A DNA stretch of 64,000 nt, taken from positions 5,208,001 to 5,272,000 of the forward strand of contig NZ_CP150300.1 in NCBI RefSeq assembly GCF_037991315.1. The letters run 5' to 3'. This document shows positions 10,254-19,800 of this stretch, piece after piece. The DNA comes from Paenibacillus sp. FSL H8-0079. GTDB lineage: Bacteria > Bacillota > Bacilli > Paenibacillales > Paenibacillaceae. Every line of letters starts with the position of its first letter. Within the stretch, counting starts at the first letter, position 1. The notes under the pieces are model-generated. The model made no database searches and was not told where the DNA came from. It worked only from the letters and a program-made list of their open reading frames with translations. Made by a program: the position numbers and the translations under genes.

Positions 10254-11507
10254 TTAGGCGCTTTCTTCCTGCTTATCGTCCTTCGATTGGCTTAGTTCAG
10301 GCACGACTCTTTTCTCAACGACTTCTTCGGTAATAACACAGTTCGTAACATCTTCACGTGAAGGCACTTCATACATGATTTCAAGCATGATGCCTTCAAT
10401 GATGGCACGCAAACCACGTGCACCTGTGTTACGTTTGATTGCTTCTTTTGCAATCGCGAGCAATGCAGCTGGTTCAAATACCAGATTCACATTGTCCAGC
10501 TCAAGCAGTTTTTGGTACTGTTTGGTAAGCGCGTTTTTCGGTTCGGAAAGAATCCGTACCAACGTATCTTCATCCAGTGGCTCCAAAGTGGAGATGACTG
10601 GCAGACGGCCTACAAATTCCGGAATCAGACCGAATTTCAGCAAGTCTTCCGGCAATACCATACCCAGATATTCACCTGGTTTCAGATCTTGTTGCTCAGC
10701 AACGGTATTGAAACCAATGACTTTTTTACCGATCCGGCGTTTGATCATTTGCTCCAGACCATCAAAGGCACCGCCGCAAATGAACAGGATATTCGTTGTA
10801 TCAATCTGAATGAATTCTTGATGAGGGTGTTTACGACCACCTTGTGGTGGTACAGAAGCCACGGTTCCCTCAAGAATTTTCAAGAGTGCCTGTTGAACAC
10901 CTTCACCCGATACATCACGAGTAATGGATGGGTTTTCGGATTTACGCGCTACTTTATCAATCTCATCGATATAAATAATGCCACGCTCTGCTTTTTCCAC
11001 ATCATAATCAGCAGCTTGGATCAGCTTGAGCAGAATGTTCTCTACATCCTCACCCACATAACCCGCTTCTGTTAATGAAGTAGCATCAGCAATAGCAAAA
11101 GGTACATTCAGGATTTTTGCCATCGTTTGCGCAAGCAACGTTTTACCAGAACCCGTAGGTCCTAACAGCAAAATGTTACTCTTCGACAATTCAACATCTT
11201 CAATCTTGCTTTGCGTGTTGATCCGTTTGTAGTGATTATACACTGCAACAGACAATGACTTCTTCGCTTGCTCCTGACCAATAACATATTGATCCAGGAT
11301 ATTACGAATTTCTTTCGGTTTTGGAATATCTTTGAGGTCTACTTCTTCATCATGACCGAGTTCTTCCTCAACGATTTCGGTGCAAAGTTCGATACATTCA
11401 TCACAAATGTACACGCCTGGTCCAGCGACCAGCTTACGTACCTGTTCCTGAGATTTACCGCAAAAAGAGCATTTCAGTTGCCCTTTCTCATCGTTAAATT
11501 TAAACAT
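10254..11507 (-). CDS. clpX: ATP-dependent Clp protease ATP-binding subunit ClpX
   Basis: Hexameric AAA+ unfoldase that feeds substrates to ClpP. The N-terminal zinc-binding domain has C13, C16, C35 and C38. Walker A GPTGSGKT is at 116-123, the pore loop GYVG at 149-152 and Walker B IIYIDEID at 177-184. A flexible acidic/lysine tail ends the 417-residue protein. The start lies 12 bases after the clpP stop, with its ribosome binding site AAAGGGGTGG in that gap, so clpP and clpX are co-transcribed, as in E. coli and unlike B. subtilis where the genes are apart. Confidence 0.98.
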   Translation of the reverse strand: MFKFNDEKGQLKCSFCGKSQEQVRKLVAGPGVYICDECIELCTEIVEEELGHDEEVDLKDIPKPKEIRNILDQYVIGQEQAKKSLSVAVYNHYKRINTQSKIEDVELSKSNILLLGPTGSGKTLLAQTMAKILNVPFAIADATSLTEAGYVGEDVENILLKLIQAADYDVEKAERGIIYIDEIDKVARKSENPSITRDVSGEGVQQALLKILEGTVASVPPQGGRKHPHQEFIQIDTTNILFICGGAFDGLEQMIKRRIGKKVIGFNTVAEQQDLKPGEYLGMVLPEDLLKFGLIPEFVGRLPVISTLEPLDEDTLVRILSEPKNALTKQYQKLLELDNVNLVFEPAALLAIAKEAIKRNTGARGLRAIIEGIMLEIMYEVPSREDVTNCVITEEVVEKRVVPELSQSKDDKQEESA

Positions 11508-11519
11508 GAAACCACCCCT

Positions 11520-12110
11520 TTAGGAATTGATCGGTCTACTGAGCACCTGGTCAATAATGCCGTACGTCTTAGCTTCGTCAGCGCTCATGAAGAAGTCACG
11601 GTCTGTATCCCGCTCAATTTTATCAAGAGACTGACCCGTACGATCGACGTATATTTGATTCAGTTTCTGACGTGTTTTAATAATCCATTCTGCGTGTATC
11701 TTAATATCCGCAGCCTGTCCTTGAATGCCGCCGAGCGGCTGATGAATCATCACTTCGCTGTTCGTCAGCGCATATCTCTTGCCAGGTGCACCGGCTGTCA
11801 GCAATAAAGAACCCATGCTTGCTGCCATCCCTACGCAAATGGTAGATACATCCGGCTTGATATATTGCATCGTATCGTATATACCCATCCCTGCAGTGAC
11901 AGAACCACCAGGTGAGTTAATGTACAAGCTGATATCCTTTTCAGGATCGTCGGCTGCCAAAAACAAAAGCTGTGCTATGACAAGATTGGCTACATCGTCA
12001 TCAATCGCACTGGTTAGAAAGATAATGCGATCCTTCAGCAAACGCGAATATATATCGTAAGACCGCTCGCCTCGATTGGTTTGTTCTATAACCATTGGCA
12101 CCAGACTCAT
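11520..12110 (-). CDS. clpP: ATP-dependent Clp protease proteolytic subunit
   Basis: Serine protease that forms the double heptameric chamber of ClpXP/ClpCP. The catalytic triad is complete: S98 in GMAASMGS, H123 in MIHQP and D172. The 196-residue length and the N terminus [11 protein letters not shown] are typical of the housekeeping ClpP. It has its own promoter (12173-12201) downstream of the tig terminator. I see no CtsR-type heptad repeat in the leader, so heat regulation is not evident from this sequence. Confidence 0.98.
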   Translation of the reverse strand: MSLVPMVIEQTNRGERSYDIYSRLLKDRIIFLTSAIDDDVANLVIAQLLFLAADDPEKDISLYINSPGGSVTAGMGIYDTMQYIKPDVSTICVGMAASMGSLLLTAGAPGKRYALTNSEVMIHQPLGGIQGQAADIKIHAEWIIKTRQKLNQIYVDRTGQSLDKIERDTDRDFFMSADEAKTYGIIDQVLSRPINS

Positions 12111-12172
12111 GAGACCAACCTCTTTTCTACATGTAATTAGACATAGGCCACCTGTAAAGCAAACCCAAATTC

Positions 12173-12201
12173 ATTCTAACACTTTCCTGTGACAATGTCA
12201 T
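12173..12201 (-). promoter_or_regulatory. Probable sigma-A promoter of clpP-clpX
   Basis: Minus-strand -35 ATGACA (12196-12201), 17-base spacer, -10 TAGAAT (12173-12178), each one mismatch from consensus. The distance to the clpP start is about 60 bases. Between this promoter and the tig terminator (12202-12424) I see only AT-rich sequence. Confidence 0.65.
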
Positions 12202-12420
12202 TTTTCACAAGAGGTATCAGACATCAGTTCGTTTACTTTTTTGCCTGATCATATTTAACCATGTTTTCTATGTATGTGCAAATTGAAGCCATCCTATGCC
12301 GTATTGCGATTTTTTATTTGCACGAAGTGTCATAGGTATGTAAAAACTGTACACGGATCAATAAAATTAGTACTCATCCATATTATTACTTCATTTTCTA
12401 TAAAATGGATGTCGCAATTT

Positions 12421-12454
12421 AAAAATAAGGCACGCAATAATTCACGTGCCTTAT
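12421..12454 (-). terminator. Terminator after tig
   Basis: Perfect 10-bp stem ATAAGGCACG/CGTGCCTTAT (12425-12434 and 12445-12454), 10-base loop, followed on the minus strand by TTTTTAAA. It lies 36 bases beyond the tig stop. Confidence 0.88.
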
Positions 12455-12489
12455 CGTTTATTCAACTGACAAGTTGATAACAGCTTGTC

Positions 12490-13830
12490 TTATTTTTCGT
12501 CAGCTTCTGCAACAACTTCTTCAGCTGGAGCTTCAACCGGCTCAACAACTGTGCTGTTCTCAAGGAGAACCTCAATCGTTTTACGCAGTTTAACTTCATC
12601 ACGAAGGCTGTCCAGGGAACCATTACCCTCGAGGATGCCACGGATCTCATCAGCAGGACGCTTGTAAGATTCAGCCATTTTTTCGAGTTCTTGATTCACT
12701 TCTTCGTCAGATACTTCAATGTTTTCCGCTTTACCTACAGCTTCAAGCACCAGGTTGTTGCGAACACGTTTGGAAGCATCTTCTTGCATTTGTCCTCTCA
12801 GGTCAGCTTGAGTCTGTCCGGAGAAGCTCAGGAACATTTCAAGGTTCATACCTTGGTTGCGCAGACGGTTGTCGAAATCACGCATCATGTTCTGTACTTC
12901 GCTCTCTACCATTGCAGAAGGAATGTCCACTTCAGCGTTCTCAGCCACTTTTTCTACAACTGCATTTTCTTGAGCAGCTTTGGCTTCGTCAGCTTTACGG
13001 GATTCCAATTGTGTTTTCAAGTCAGCTTTGTACTCTTCCAGTGTGTCGAATTCACTAACATCTTTAGCAAACTCATCATCCAATGCAGGAAGCTGTTTGC
13101 GTTTGATTTCGTGAATTTTCACTTTGAATACCGCTTGTTTGCCAGCAAGTTCTGCTGCATGGTAGCTCTCTGGGAAAGTCACTTCTACGTCTTTGAAGTC
13201 GCCTGTGGAAAGACCCACAACTTGCTCTTCAAATCCAGGGATAAATGTGTTGGAACCCAGTTCCAGGGAATAACGCTCAGCTTGTCCACCTTCGAAAGGT
13301 ACACCATCAACGGAACCGTCGAAGTCGATTACTGCAACGTCGCCGTTTGCAGCGGAACCTTCGTCGATTACAACGAGTTCAGCGTGACGTTGTTGAAGAC
13401 GCTCAAGTTCTTCAGTCACTTCTGCGTCAGTTACTTCACCTTTTGCTACAGCAACTTCGATTCCTTTGTAGTCACCCAGGGTAACTTCTGGTTTCACAGT
13501 TACTTTCGCTTTGAACTTGAATGTTTCTCCTTTAGCAAATTGTTCAACATCTACGTCAGGACGATCAACCGGGAAGATATCCGTTTGGTCGATTGCTTCT
13601 GTATAGGCTTCAGGAAGCAAAATGTCGATTGCTTCTTGATAAAGGCTCTCTACACCAAAACGTGCTTCGAAGATGGAACGTGGTACTTTACCTTTACGGA
13701 ATCCAGGTACGTTTGCTTGTTTTACCACTTTATTAAAAGCTTTGTCGAGTGCTGCAGTTACACGATCTGCATCCACTTCAACCTCAAGAACCCCAAGGTT
13801 CTTCTCTATCTTTTCCCAAGTTGCTTTCAT
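12490..13830 (-). CDS. tig: Trigger factor (ribosome-associated chaperone and prolyl isomerase)
   Basis: Cytosolic chaperone that binds nascent chains at the ribosome exit. The N-terminal ribosome-binding domain contains the signature GFRKGKVPRS (about residues 44-53), the FKBP-type isomerase domain spans about 150-245, and the helical C-terminal arms end in an acidic Glu/Val-rich tail. 446 residues is a normal size. It is the first gene of the tig-clpP-clpX proteolysis block and has a strong promoter of its own and a terminator. Confidence 0.97.
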   Translation of the reverse strand: MKATWEKIEKNLGVLEVEVDADRVTAALDKAFNKVVKQANVPGFRKGKVPRSIFEARFGVESLYQEAIDILLPEAYTEAIDQTDIFPVDRPDVDVEQFAKGETFKFKAKVTVKPEVTLGDYKGIEVAVAKGEVTDAEVTEELERLQQRHAELVVIDEGSAANGDVAVIDFDGSVDGVPFEGGQAERYSLELGSNTFIPGFEEQVVGLSTGDFKDVEVTFPESYHAAELAGKQAVFKVKIHEIKRKQLPALDDEFAKDVSEFDTLEEYKADLKTQLESRKADEAKAAQENAVVEKVAENAEVDIPSAMVESEVQNMMRDFDNRLRNQGMNLEMFLSFSGQTQADLRGQMQEDASKRVRNNLVLEAVGKAENIEVSDEEVNQELEKMAESYKRPADEIRGILEGNGSLDSLRDEVKLRKTIEVLLENSTVVEPVEAPAEEVVAEADEK

Positions 13831-13894
13831 TGTATACTTTCCCCTCCAAAATTCACATGTTCACGTAGGCAATCACGTACAAAATAACCATTTT

Positions 13895-13923
13895 AGTATA
13901 AACAAGATTAGATTCTTTTTCAA
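13895..13923 (-). promoter_or_regulatory. Probable sigma-A promoter of tig
   Basis: Minus-strand -35 TTGAAA (13918-13923), 17-base spacer, -10 TATACT (13895-13900). About 25 bases further upstream is the 13-bp palindrome GGAAAACGTTTCC (13948-13960), which loosely resembles a cre site, but the outer bases do not fit and its role is uncertain. Confidence 0.7.
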
Positions 13924-13968
13924 GGGGAATCCCTTGATACAGTTTAAGGAAAACGTTTCCGGCCTCGT

Positions 13969-14901
13969 TTAACCGTCCAAACCAGCAGATACAAACTGTT
14001 TCATCGAACGATAAGCCTGCTCCAGTCGAAAGCGCATCGCGCCTGTCACAGCATACATTGAGCGCGTATTTTCCTCATCATGCGAGCCACCCAGACTGTC
14101 TGCAACGGTCATATGTAGAGCTGCTGCCCATATATCTGTCATGGAATCATTTTCTTCCAGCATCGATACATAATCACGGGTTCCATACACCGCCATGACA
14201 TATTGTATCCACAGTTCCTGGGCAAAATAAAAGAGCGTAGGTTCATGAACCTCCGTCTGATCTGCCACTCGTTCCAGAATCTGAACGATTTGGAGCGGGA
14301 ATTCCTCTGGTTTAAGAGGCACGGTATCAAGCTCCACCTCTACCTGCTCTTCGCCTCTCGTAAACAGGATCATACCTTGAACACCTCGACGACGCAAGGT
14401 TTGCAGCACCCGGAACTGAAGCAAAGGGTGAAGCGACTTATCTTTTAACCAACTCGTAAGTGCCTCGTCAATCTTCGGCAGATCAAGATAGGCCAGTTGC
14501 TCCAACGCCAGCATCGTCTGTTCAGACAACGGTTCTTCCATTACTGTACGAAGCATCTTATCAGCATAACCATCATCCTGTTCAAGCTTCAAACGGGCAT
14601 GCTGCCTCGCCATGTCTTCCTCACTGATCTCTTCCTCTTCCTGTTCCTCATCAACGGCAGGTGAAGTTTCTTCATAATGAGGGAACGCAGCCTGAAGCCA
14701 TTCGAGCAGGGCCCGCCACTCATCATAGTGGCGCTCTTCCTGTCCCTGACATTGCAGCAAAAAGTGAAGCAATTTCATCGCTTCACCATACCGTTCATTT
14801 TCAAGCATCACTGTCAATTGAATCTGGTAATAGTCCAGCGTCTTAGGAAACAGCACAATATTGTTGTTGTGCTCGGTTTCCGGGGTCGTGGATTCCTTAA
14901 T
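13969..14901 (-). CDS. Tetratricopeptide-like protein of unknown function, probable ATT start
   Basis: Acidic, helix-rich soluble protein of about 310 residues, with repeat-like helical pairs such as YYQIQLTVMLENERYGEAMKL and an acidic stretch EEQEEEEISEEDMARQ near residue 90. No catalytic motif is recognised. The frame can start at ATG 14946, but nothing like a ribosome binding site precedes it. GGAGG at 14909-14913 is followed after 7 bases by ATT (14899-14901) in frame, which is the best-spaced start. A rare ATT start is therefore proposed. It lies directly upstream of tig, as a tetratricopeptide gene often does in paenibacilli; a scaffold role is only a guess. Confidence 0.75.
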   Translation of the reverse strand: MKESTTPETEHNNNIVLFPKTLDYYQIQLTVMLENERYGEAMKLLHFLLQCQGQEERHYDEWRALLEWLQAAFPHYEETSPAVDEEQEEEEISEEDMARQHARLKLEQDDGYADKMLRTVMEEPLSEQTMLALEQLAYLDLPKIDEALTSWLKDKSLHPLLQFRVLQTLRRRGVQGMILFTRGEEQVEVELDTVPLKPEEFPLQIVQILERVADQTEVHEPTLFYFAQELWIQYVMAVYGTRDYVSMLEENDSMTDIWAAALHMTVADSLGGSHDEENTRSMYAVTGAMRFRLEQAYRSMKQFVSAGLDG

Positions 14902-15083
14902 GGGAGCACCTCCTCTATATCCTGAATCTCCAGTCGGAATCAACATAAATAGATGTATATATTTAAACGATTGTCGATCTATTTTCTGAGTTCTCCTGAT
15001 ATTCTAACATAACCTTAAATATAATGAAAAAAACGTTACTGCCGCCAAATATCATATACGAAAAATAGTTTAAAATAAAACGC

Positions 15084-15112
15084 TTGATATTCCTGTTTGC
15101 ATATGATAAAAT
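15084..15112 (+). promoter_or_regulatory. Promoter of the first tRNA-Arg gene
   Basis: -35 TTGATA (15084-15089), 17-base spacer, -10 TAAAAT (15107-15112), 23 bases before the tRNA 5' end. One mismatch from consensus in each hexamer. Confidence 0.7.
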
Positions 15113-15135
15113 CAATTTTGCTTGAAAAAATTCAT

Positions 15136-15209
<74 letters not shown>

Positions 15210-15218
15210 TATTAAAAG

Positions 15219-15250
15219 AAAGCTTCCTTCGGGAGGCTTTTTTTTTTTTG
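15219..15250 (+). terminator. Terminator of the first tRNA-Arg gene
   Basis: Stem AAAGCTTCC/GGAGGCTTT with a TTCG tetraloop and a run of twelve T. The same kind of TTCG/TTTG-loop terminator follows the partial tRNA copy and the second tRNA. Confidence 0.88.
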
Positions 15251-15333
15251 CGTTCTGGGGATGAGAACCCCAATGGTTCGTCGGAGCATTCGCTTCGTTA
15301 GCACTACTTCGCAGTCTCGACTGCAAGGAGAGT

Positions 15334-15397
15334 ATCCCTCCTGGGACGTATTAAAATAAACTTCCTTCGGGAAGTTTTTTTTGCGTTCTAGGATGAG
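15334..15397 (+). repeat. Partial duplicate of the tRNA-Arg 3' end plus its terminator
   Basis: The last 14 bases of the tRNA and the first bases after it (ATCCCTCCTGGGACGTATTA, 15334-15353) recur exactly 138 bases downstream, followed by a second hairpin CTTCCTTCGGGAAG with eight T and GCGTTCTAGG, matching GCGTTCTGGGG after the first terminator. The 5' part of the tRNA is absent, so this is a remnant rather than a gene. Between the copies lies GAACCCCAATGGTTCGTCGG, which is also found after the second tRNA. Confidence 0.8.
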
Positions 15398-15503
15398 TTT
15401 GACCCATTTCATTGCTCGATATTGACATAGAATGTTATGCTTGCGGAGTGGATAATGTAACAATCCATACATATCAACTCATTAGGAAACAGGAGATTTT
15501 ATC

Positions 15504-16733
15504 ATGTCATCTTCAATACAGCAACACGCATCTATCCAAGCCGAAGAAGAACATTCTTCCGCATCCAAAAGATTCGGCCTGTTATTAGCAGGCATTATCG
15601 TCATCGCTGCTACCATGAGGTCACCGATCACGGCAACCGGTCCCGTTGTGGAGATGATCCGGTCCGACACAGGTATCGGTCATACGATGGCAGGGCTTCT
15701 GACCTCGCTTCCTTTACTCGCTTTTGCAGCAGTCTCTCCTTTTGCACCACGTCTTGCGAAACGTTTAGGACTTGAATCAGCCTTGCTGATCGCTATCGTC
15801 ATCGTAACTCTGGGGGTGGCGTTACGTTTATTGCCCTCTGTCTTAGCCTTATATGCAGGAACCGCAATATTGGGATGTGGCATTGCGTTAAGCAATGTGC
15901 TTTTACCCAGTTTGATCAAACGCGATTTCCCATTGCGTGTAGGTATCGTGACCGGACTATACTCTGTATCCATGAATATATTTGGCGCTATCGCCTCAGG
16001 CATGAGTGTGCCAGTAGCAGGAGCAACCTCCATCGGTTGGCGCGCTTCTCTGGGCATGTGGGCCTTGTTATCCATATTGGCACTTCTCCTGTGGCTCCCC
16101 CAAGTCGCTGCGGGACGCCAGCGAATGTTATATGTGGCCACCCAGAGTGAAGGGACACCTGTGCGTCTACGGACATCATCCCTGGCTTGGTTCATTACAT
16201 TATTTATGGGTCTGCAATCTCTAATCTTCTATACGACGATTACCTGGCTTCCCGAGATTCTCGCCGAACAAGGCTTCAGCCCCACCTCAGCAGGCTGGAT
16301 GCTCTCCTTGATGCAGATGGTTAGCGTACCCGTTACCTTTATCGTTCCAATCCTTGCTGGCAGAACACAAGACCAGCGTGTGCTAACCACGGTAACGTGC
16401 TCATCTTTAATTGTCGGGTATGCTTTATTGTTAAGCGGCCTCCCTTCACTCGTTACCATCGGCGTCACGTTGGCTGGAATAGGTGCTGGCGCTTCGTTTG
16501 GACTGGTGACGATGTTCTTCGTCCTTCGCACAAAAGATGCCAGACAAGCTGCCAGTCTGTCCGGTATGGGCCAATCAATCGGTTATATGCTGGCGGCAGT
16601 GGGACCTCTACTGTTCGGCATGCTTCATGACTGGACAAAAGGGTGGACCCTTCCATTGCTGATACAGGTTCTTCTCGCCATCGCTTTACTCATCGCAGGT
16701 ATCCAGGCCAGCAAGAATCGAATGATCGGGTAG
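15504..16733 (+). CDS. MFS transporter, CynX/NimT family
   Basis: Inner-membrane transporter of 409 residues with about 12 predicted transmembrane segments. Family hallmarks are the MRSPITATGPVVEMI stretch after the first segment and the loop FAPRLAKRLGLE between segments 2 and 3. Relatives include CynX (cyanate) and NimT/YeaN (2-nitroimidazole) exporters; the real substrate here is not known. ATG 15504 follows CAGGAG. It stands alone on the plus strand and shares a bidirectional terminator with the convergent subtilase gene. Confidence 0.88.
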   Translation: MSSSIQQHASIQAEEEHSSASKRFGLLLAGIIVIAATMRSPITATGPVVEMIRSDTGIGHTMAGLLTSLPLLAFAAVSPFAPRLAKRLGLESALLIAIVIVTLGVALRLLPSVLALYAGTAILGCGIALSNVLLPSLIKRDFPLRVGIVTGLYSVSMNIFGAIASGMSVPVAGATSIGWRASLGMWALLSILALLLWLPQVAAGRQRMLYVATQSEGTPVRLRTSSLAWFITLFMGLQSLIFYTTITWLPEILAEQGFSPTSAGWMLSLMQMVSVPVTFIVPILAGRTQDQRVLTTVTCSSLIVGYALLLSGLPSLVTIGVTLAGIGAGASFGLVTMFFVLRTKDARQAASLSGMGQSIGYMLAAVGPLLFGMLHDWTKGWTLPLLIQVLLAIALLIAGIQASKNRMIG

Positions 16734-16766
16734 TCATACAATTCATTTAATAGAAAGAACAAAATG

Positions 16767-16806
16767 AAACGGCCTCCATCCTGCAAAATCAGGATGGAGG
16801 CCGTTT
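16767..16806. terminator. Bidirectional terminator between the MFS and subtilase genes
   Basis: Perfect 17-bp stem (arms 16767-16783 and 16790-16806) with a 6-base loop; AAA/TTT at the stem ends give U-rich tails on both strands. It lies between two convergent genes. Confidence 0.85.
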
Positions 16807-16857
16807 GTGCATAGAACAATTCCTTCATTATACTAATCAGCTTGAATGAGGAAGAGC

Positions 16858-19800
16858 TTACTTCACTTTTACCGTAATCGTGTCTGTGCTGGTAACTCCG
16901 GCTGCGTTAATTAACTCAGCTCGATACGTATATGTGCCCGAAGCTTTCCCGGACAGTGTACTCACAGCACTTTGAGCAAGAGGTGTAACCGCACGGAGTT
17001 CTTGCGTGTCAATCAACTCATCATTTTCATAGAGACGGTACTCAGAGGCATTAGTCCCCCACCACAGGTTCATGGTCACCTTATAGTTGCCGTCGCCATC
17101 CCAGTTATCCTGAGAGAGAACTGCTTTGCCTGGCGTTGCATTGGTAACCTGAACAGTCAACGTCTGACTACGCGTTGTTCCCTTGTCGTTCGTTAGCTCG
17201 GCCACGTAAGTATATGTGCCATTGGCTTTGGCCGTAACCTTGGTTTGAGCAGACTGCGCGGAAGGCGCGTTATAAGTCAACTTCTGCGTATCAACCAAAA
17301 CCCCGTTCTCATATAACTTGTAGCTAGTTGCGTTCTCGCCCCACCACAGGTTCATGGTGACGATATAAGAACCTTCTGGCAGGCCGTTGCCTACCCAGTT
17401 ATTGTGTGACAATACTGGAGTGCCTGGTGCTTTGGTAGCCGGAGTTTCAGGTTCGGTCTCCACAGCTTCCAATTTCAATGCCGTATTAGCTGTACCCGAA
17501 AGCCCCTGTTGGTCTTTCACCGTAAGTTCAACAACATATTCGCCCGCTTCGATCCCTTCCAAAGGAAGGCTGAAGGTGCCATCTGCTTGTACTTCAAAAA
17601 TACCCTCTTTTTGAATCGAACCATCTTCTTTTTTCACAACATACGTTGCTTCCAAGGAAGCTGCTGGATCAAACGCAATATTCCATCCGCTGGCAAGCGC
17701 AGGGGCAACACGGAAGTACAAGTCTTCCACGCTACCATTAAGGACTGCAGATTCATCCACTGTGAACTCCAACGCTTCTGGTGCAGTTACAGCAGGAGCT
17801 GTCTTTTTCACCAAGAACGGAGAAGTATCTTCCTTGTATGTTTTGCCGTCCGTACCAATGGTCGTGATATCAACGGTGTATAAACCATCCGGAATCTCAG
17901 TTACTTCATCGGTTGTGTAGTCTGCATATGTGCCGTTCCAAGCAAGGTTATATCTTGCATTTGCACTAAAGTTAAAATAGTTACCGAAAATGGAGCCGAT
18001 ATAACCGTCTTGATAATATCCACCTTCTGGGTTAAGACCATCATAAATCTCAATCAGGGCAAAAGTCATCGGATTATAGAATTCCATCGCAACATTCAGC
18101 GTATCCAATGTACCATCAGCTTTCAATGGATAGTGGAACGGATTTTTTTCAGTACCTTTTACCGTCTCAATATATTTCACTCCACTCAACGTAACGTTGA
18201 AATGAGCAACATATGGCACTGTAAAGGTATTGGTTCCGTTCGACAACTCAATGTATCCTTGGGCTTCTGTGACCCCAGTAACCCCTCGTGGAACGGTGAT
18301 TGTCACTGCAAGTTCTTCCTCACCATTCAGTGTGAACGAACTCTTGTCTACGGCAACGGATACGCCAGCGACATTACGAGTCGGATTCACATTTACGGTG
18401 TAATCTCCACCGCTACCATTCAGCGCTTCAACTTTGATCGTTTTGGTAATCGTCTTTTCGTCTGTACTCAGGAAATTACCGTAGTTGATGCTTCCGGTGA
18501 TATTTTCCTTTTCAACAACAGAGCCACTCTCTGTGTATTGAGTAACATCAAGCACTTTCACCAAAGCAGCAGGATCAATAGTGTTCACAGCCTGAATACG
18601 GCCCGCACCTTGATCAAATACATCAAACTTGGTCGTATCCAGCACTTTACTATTGTTCATGAGCGCTACTTTGATATCAAATGGCGTCCAGTCGGGATGC
18701 TTCTCAATCAACAGCGCAATCAAACCTGCTACATGAGGTGTAGCCATACTTGTACCTGTTTTACGATCATAAGCTTGTGCGTAATCTGCGTCTGGCTCAT
18801 CCTTGCCGTAGGCAGGAATCGTAGACAGAATGCTTGTACCTGGTGCAACAATATCCGGTTTGATGTCCAGCGTGACCTTAGCAGGTCCACGTGAACTGGA
18901 TGAATTCATTTCATCGCCCGGAGTTTGGGAACGTTCAAAATCACTAAAGCTCACTTCAACGGCTTGTCCTACGTCCAGTTCAGCCTTGATCACATCCCCA
19001 TCTTCCTTGGACATGCTCAATGTCGGAATGAGTTCAAAGTTATCGCCCAGACTTACACCGATCGGACCCGGAATGTTGTTATATACAATAACAGCCACGG
19101 CTCCAGCCGCTTTGGCATTGGCGATTTTCTCTACAAATGCGAGTTCACCCCGCTGAATCAATGTTACTTTACCTGTAAAATCCTTTCCTTCAAAATCAGT
19201 TGGTTTACCCAGTGCTGCATATTCAAGTCCAAATTTCCCTGTCAAAACAGTTTCAGGATCTGCTGACAGGCTCCAGCCCATCAGATCCAGACGGTAAACC
19301 GACTCTGTGATAGACAGTGGAGCTTCAGTCGGAGCAATCACAGACTCTTCTTCCACAGGAGCAGCTTCAGGAGAAACTTCAACTGGTGCAGATGGTGATG
19401 CAGATGGCGTATTTTCTTCTGTTGTAGCTTCTTCCACAGCTTCTTCAGAAACTACGTCTTCCACTGCTGCAGCACTTTCTTCAGTAGCAGTTGCCGGTAC
19501 GCCTTGTTCTGAAACTTCAGGTGCTTCTGTTCCAGGTGCTGTCCCCAGTTCAGGAGATTGTTCAACCTCTGGCACCGGTTGTTGTTCAGGCAACGTTTCT
19601 TCGCCTTCTTCACCAATCCAGAAGTGAGTATCTGCTGTAATAAGCTGGCTAGGACCTGTAGAGTTACCTACGGTAATGGCCATGGCAGATGCACCCGGAG
19701 AACCGAGTGTATAACGGTTAGGTCCACTGTTACCACTTGCTACAACTGCTGTCACACCGGACAACATAGCATTGTTAAGGGCAACCGAAGTAACATAACT

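Noticed and set aside
12691..13887. Long 398-codon open frame on the plus strand over tig
   Set aside because: It is antisense to trigger factor, lacks a ribosome binding site and codes for an improbable Phe/Cys-rich protein; tig on the other strand is clear.
13948..13960. CcpA cre site at tig
   Set aside because: The palindrome GGAAAACGTTTCC lacks the TG...CA ends of the consensus and is upstream of a promoter not known to be carbon-controlled; kept only as a note.
15212..15472. Open frame on the minus strand across the tRNA terminators and partial tRNA copy
   Set aside because: It is built from terminator and duplicated tRNA sequence; no coding signal.
18010..18894. 294-codon open frame opposite the subtilase gene
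   Set aside because: Mirror of the subtilase reading frame, no ribosome binding site, no recognisable domain.
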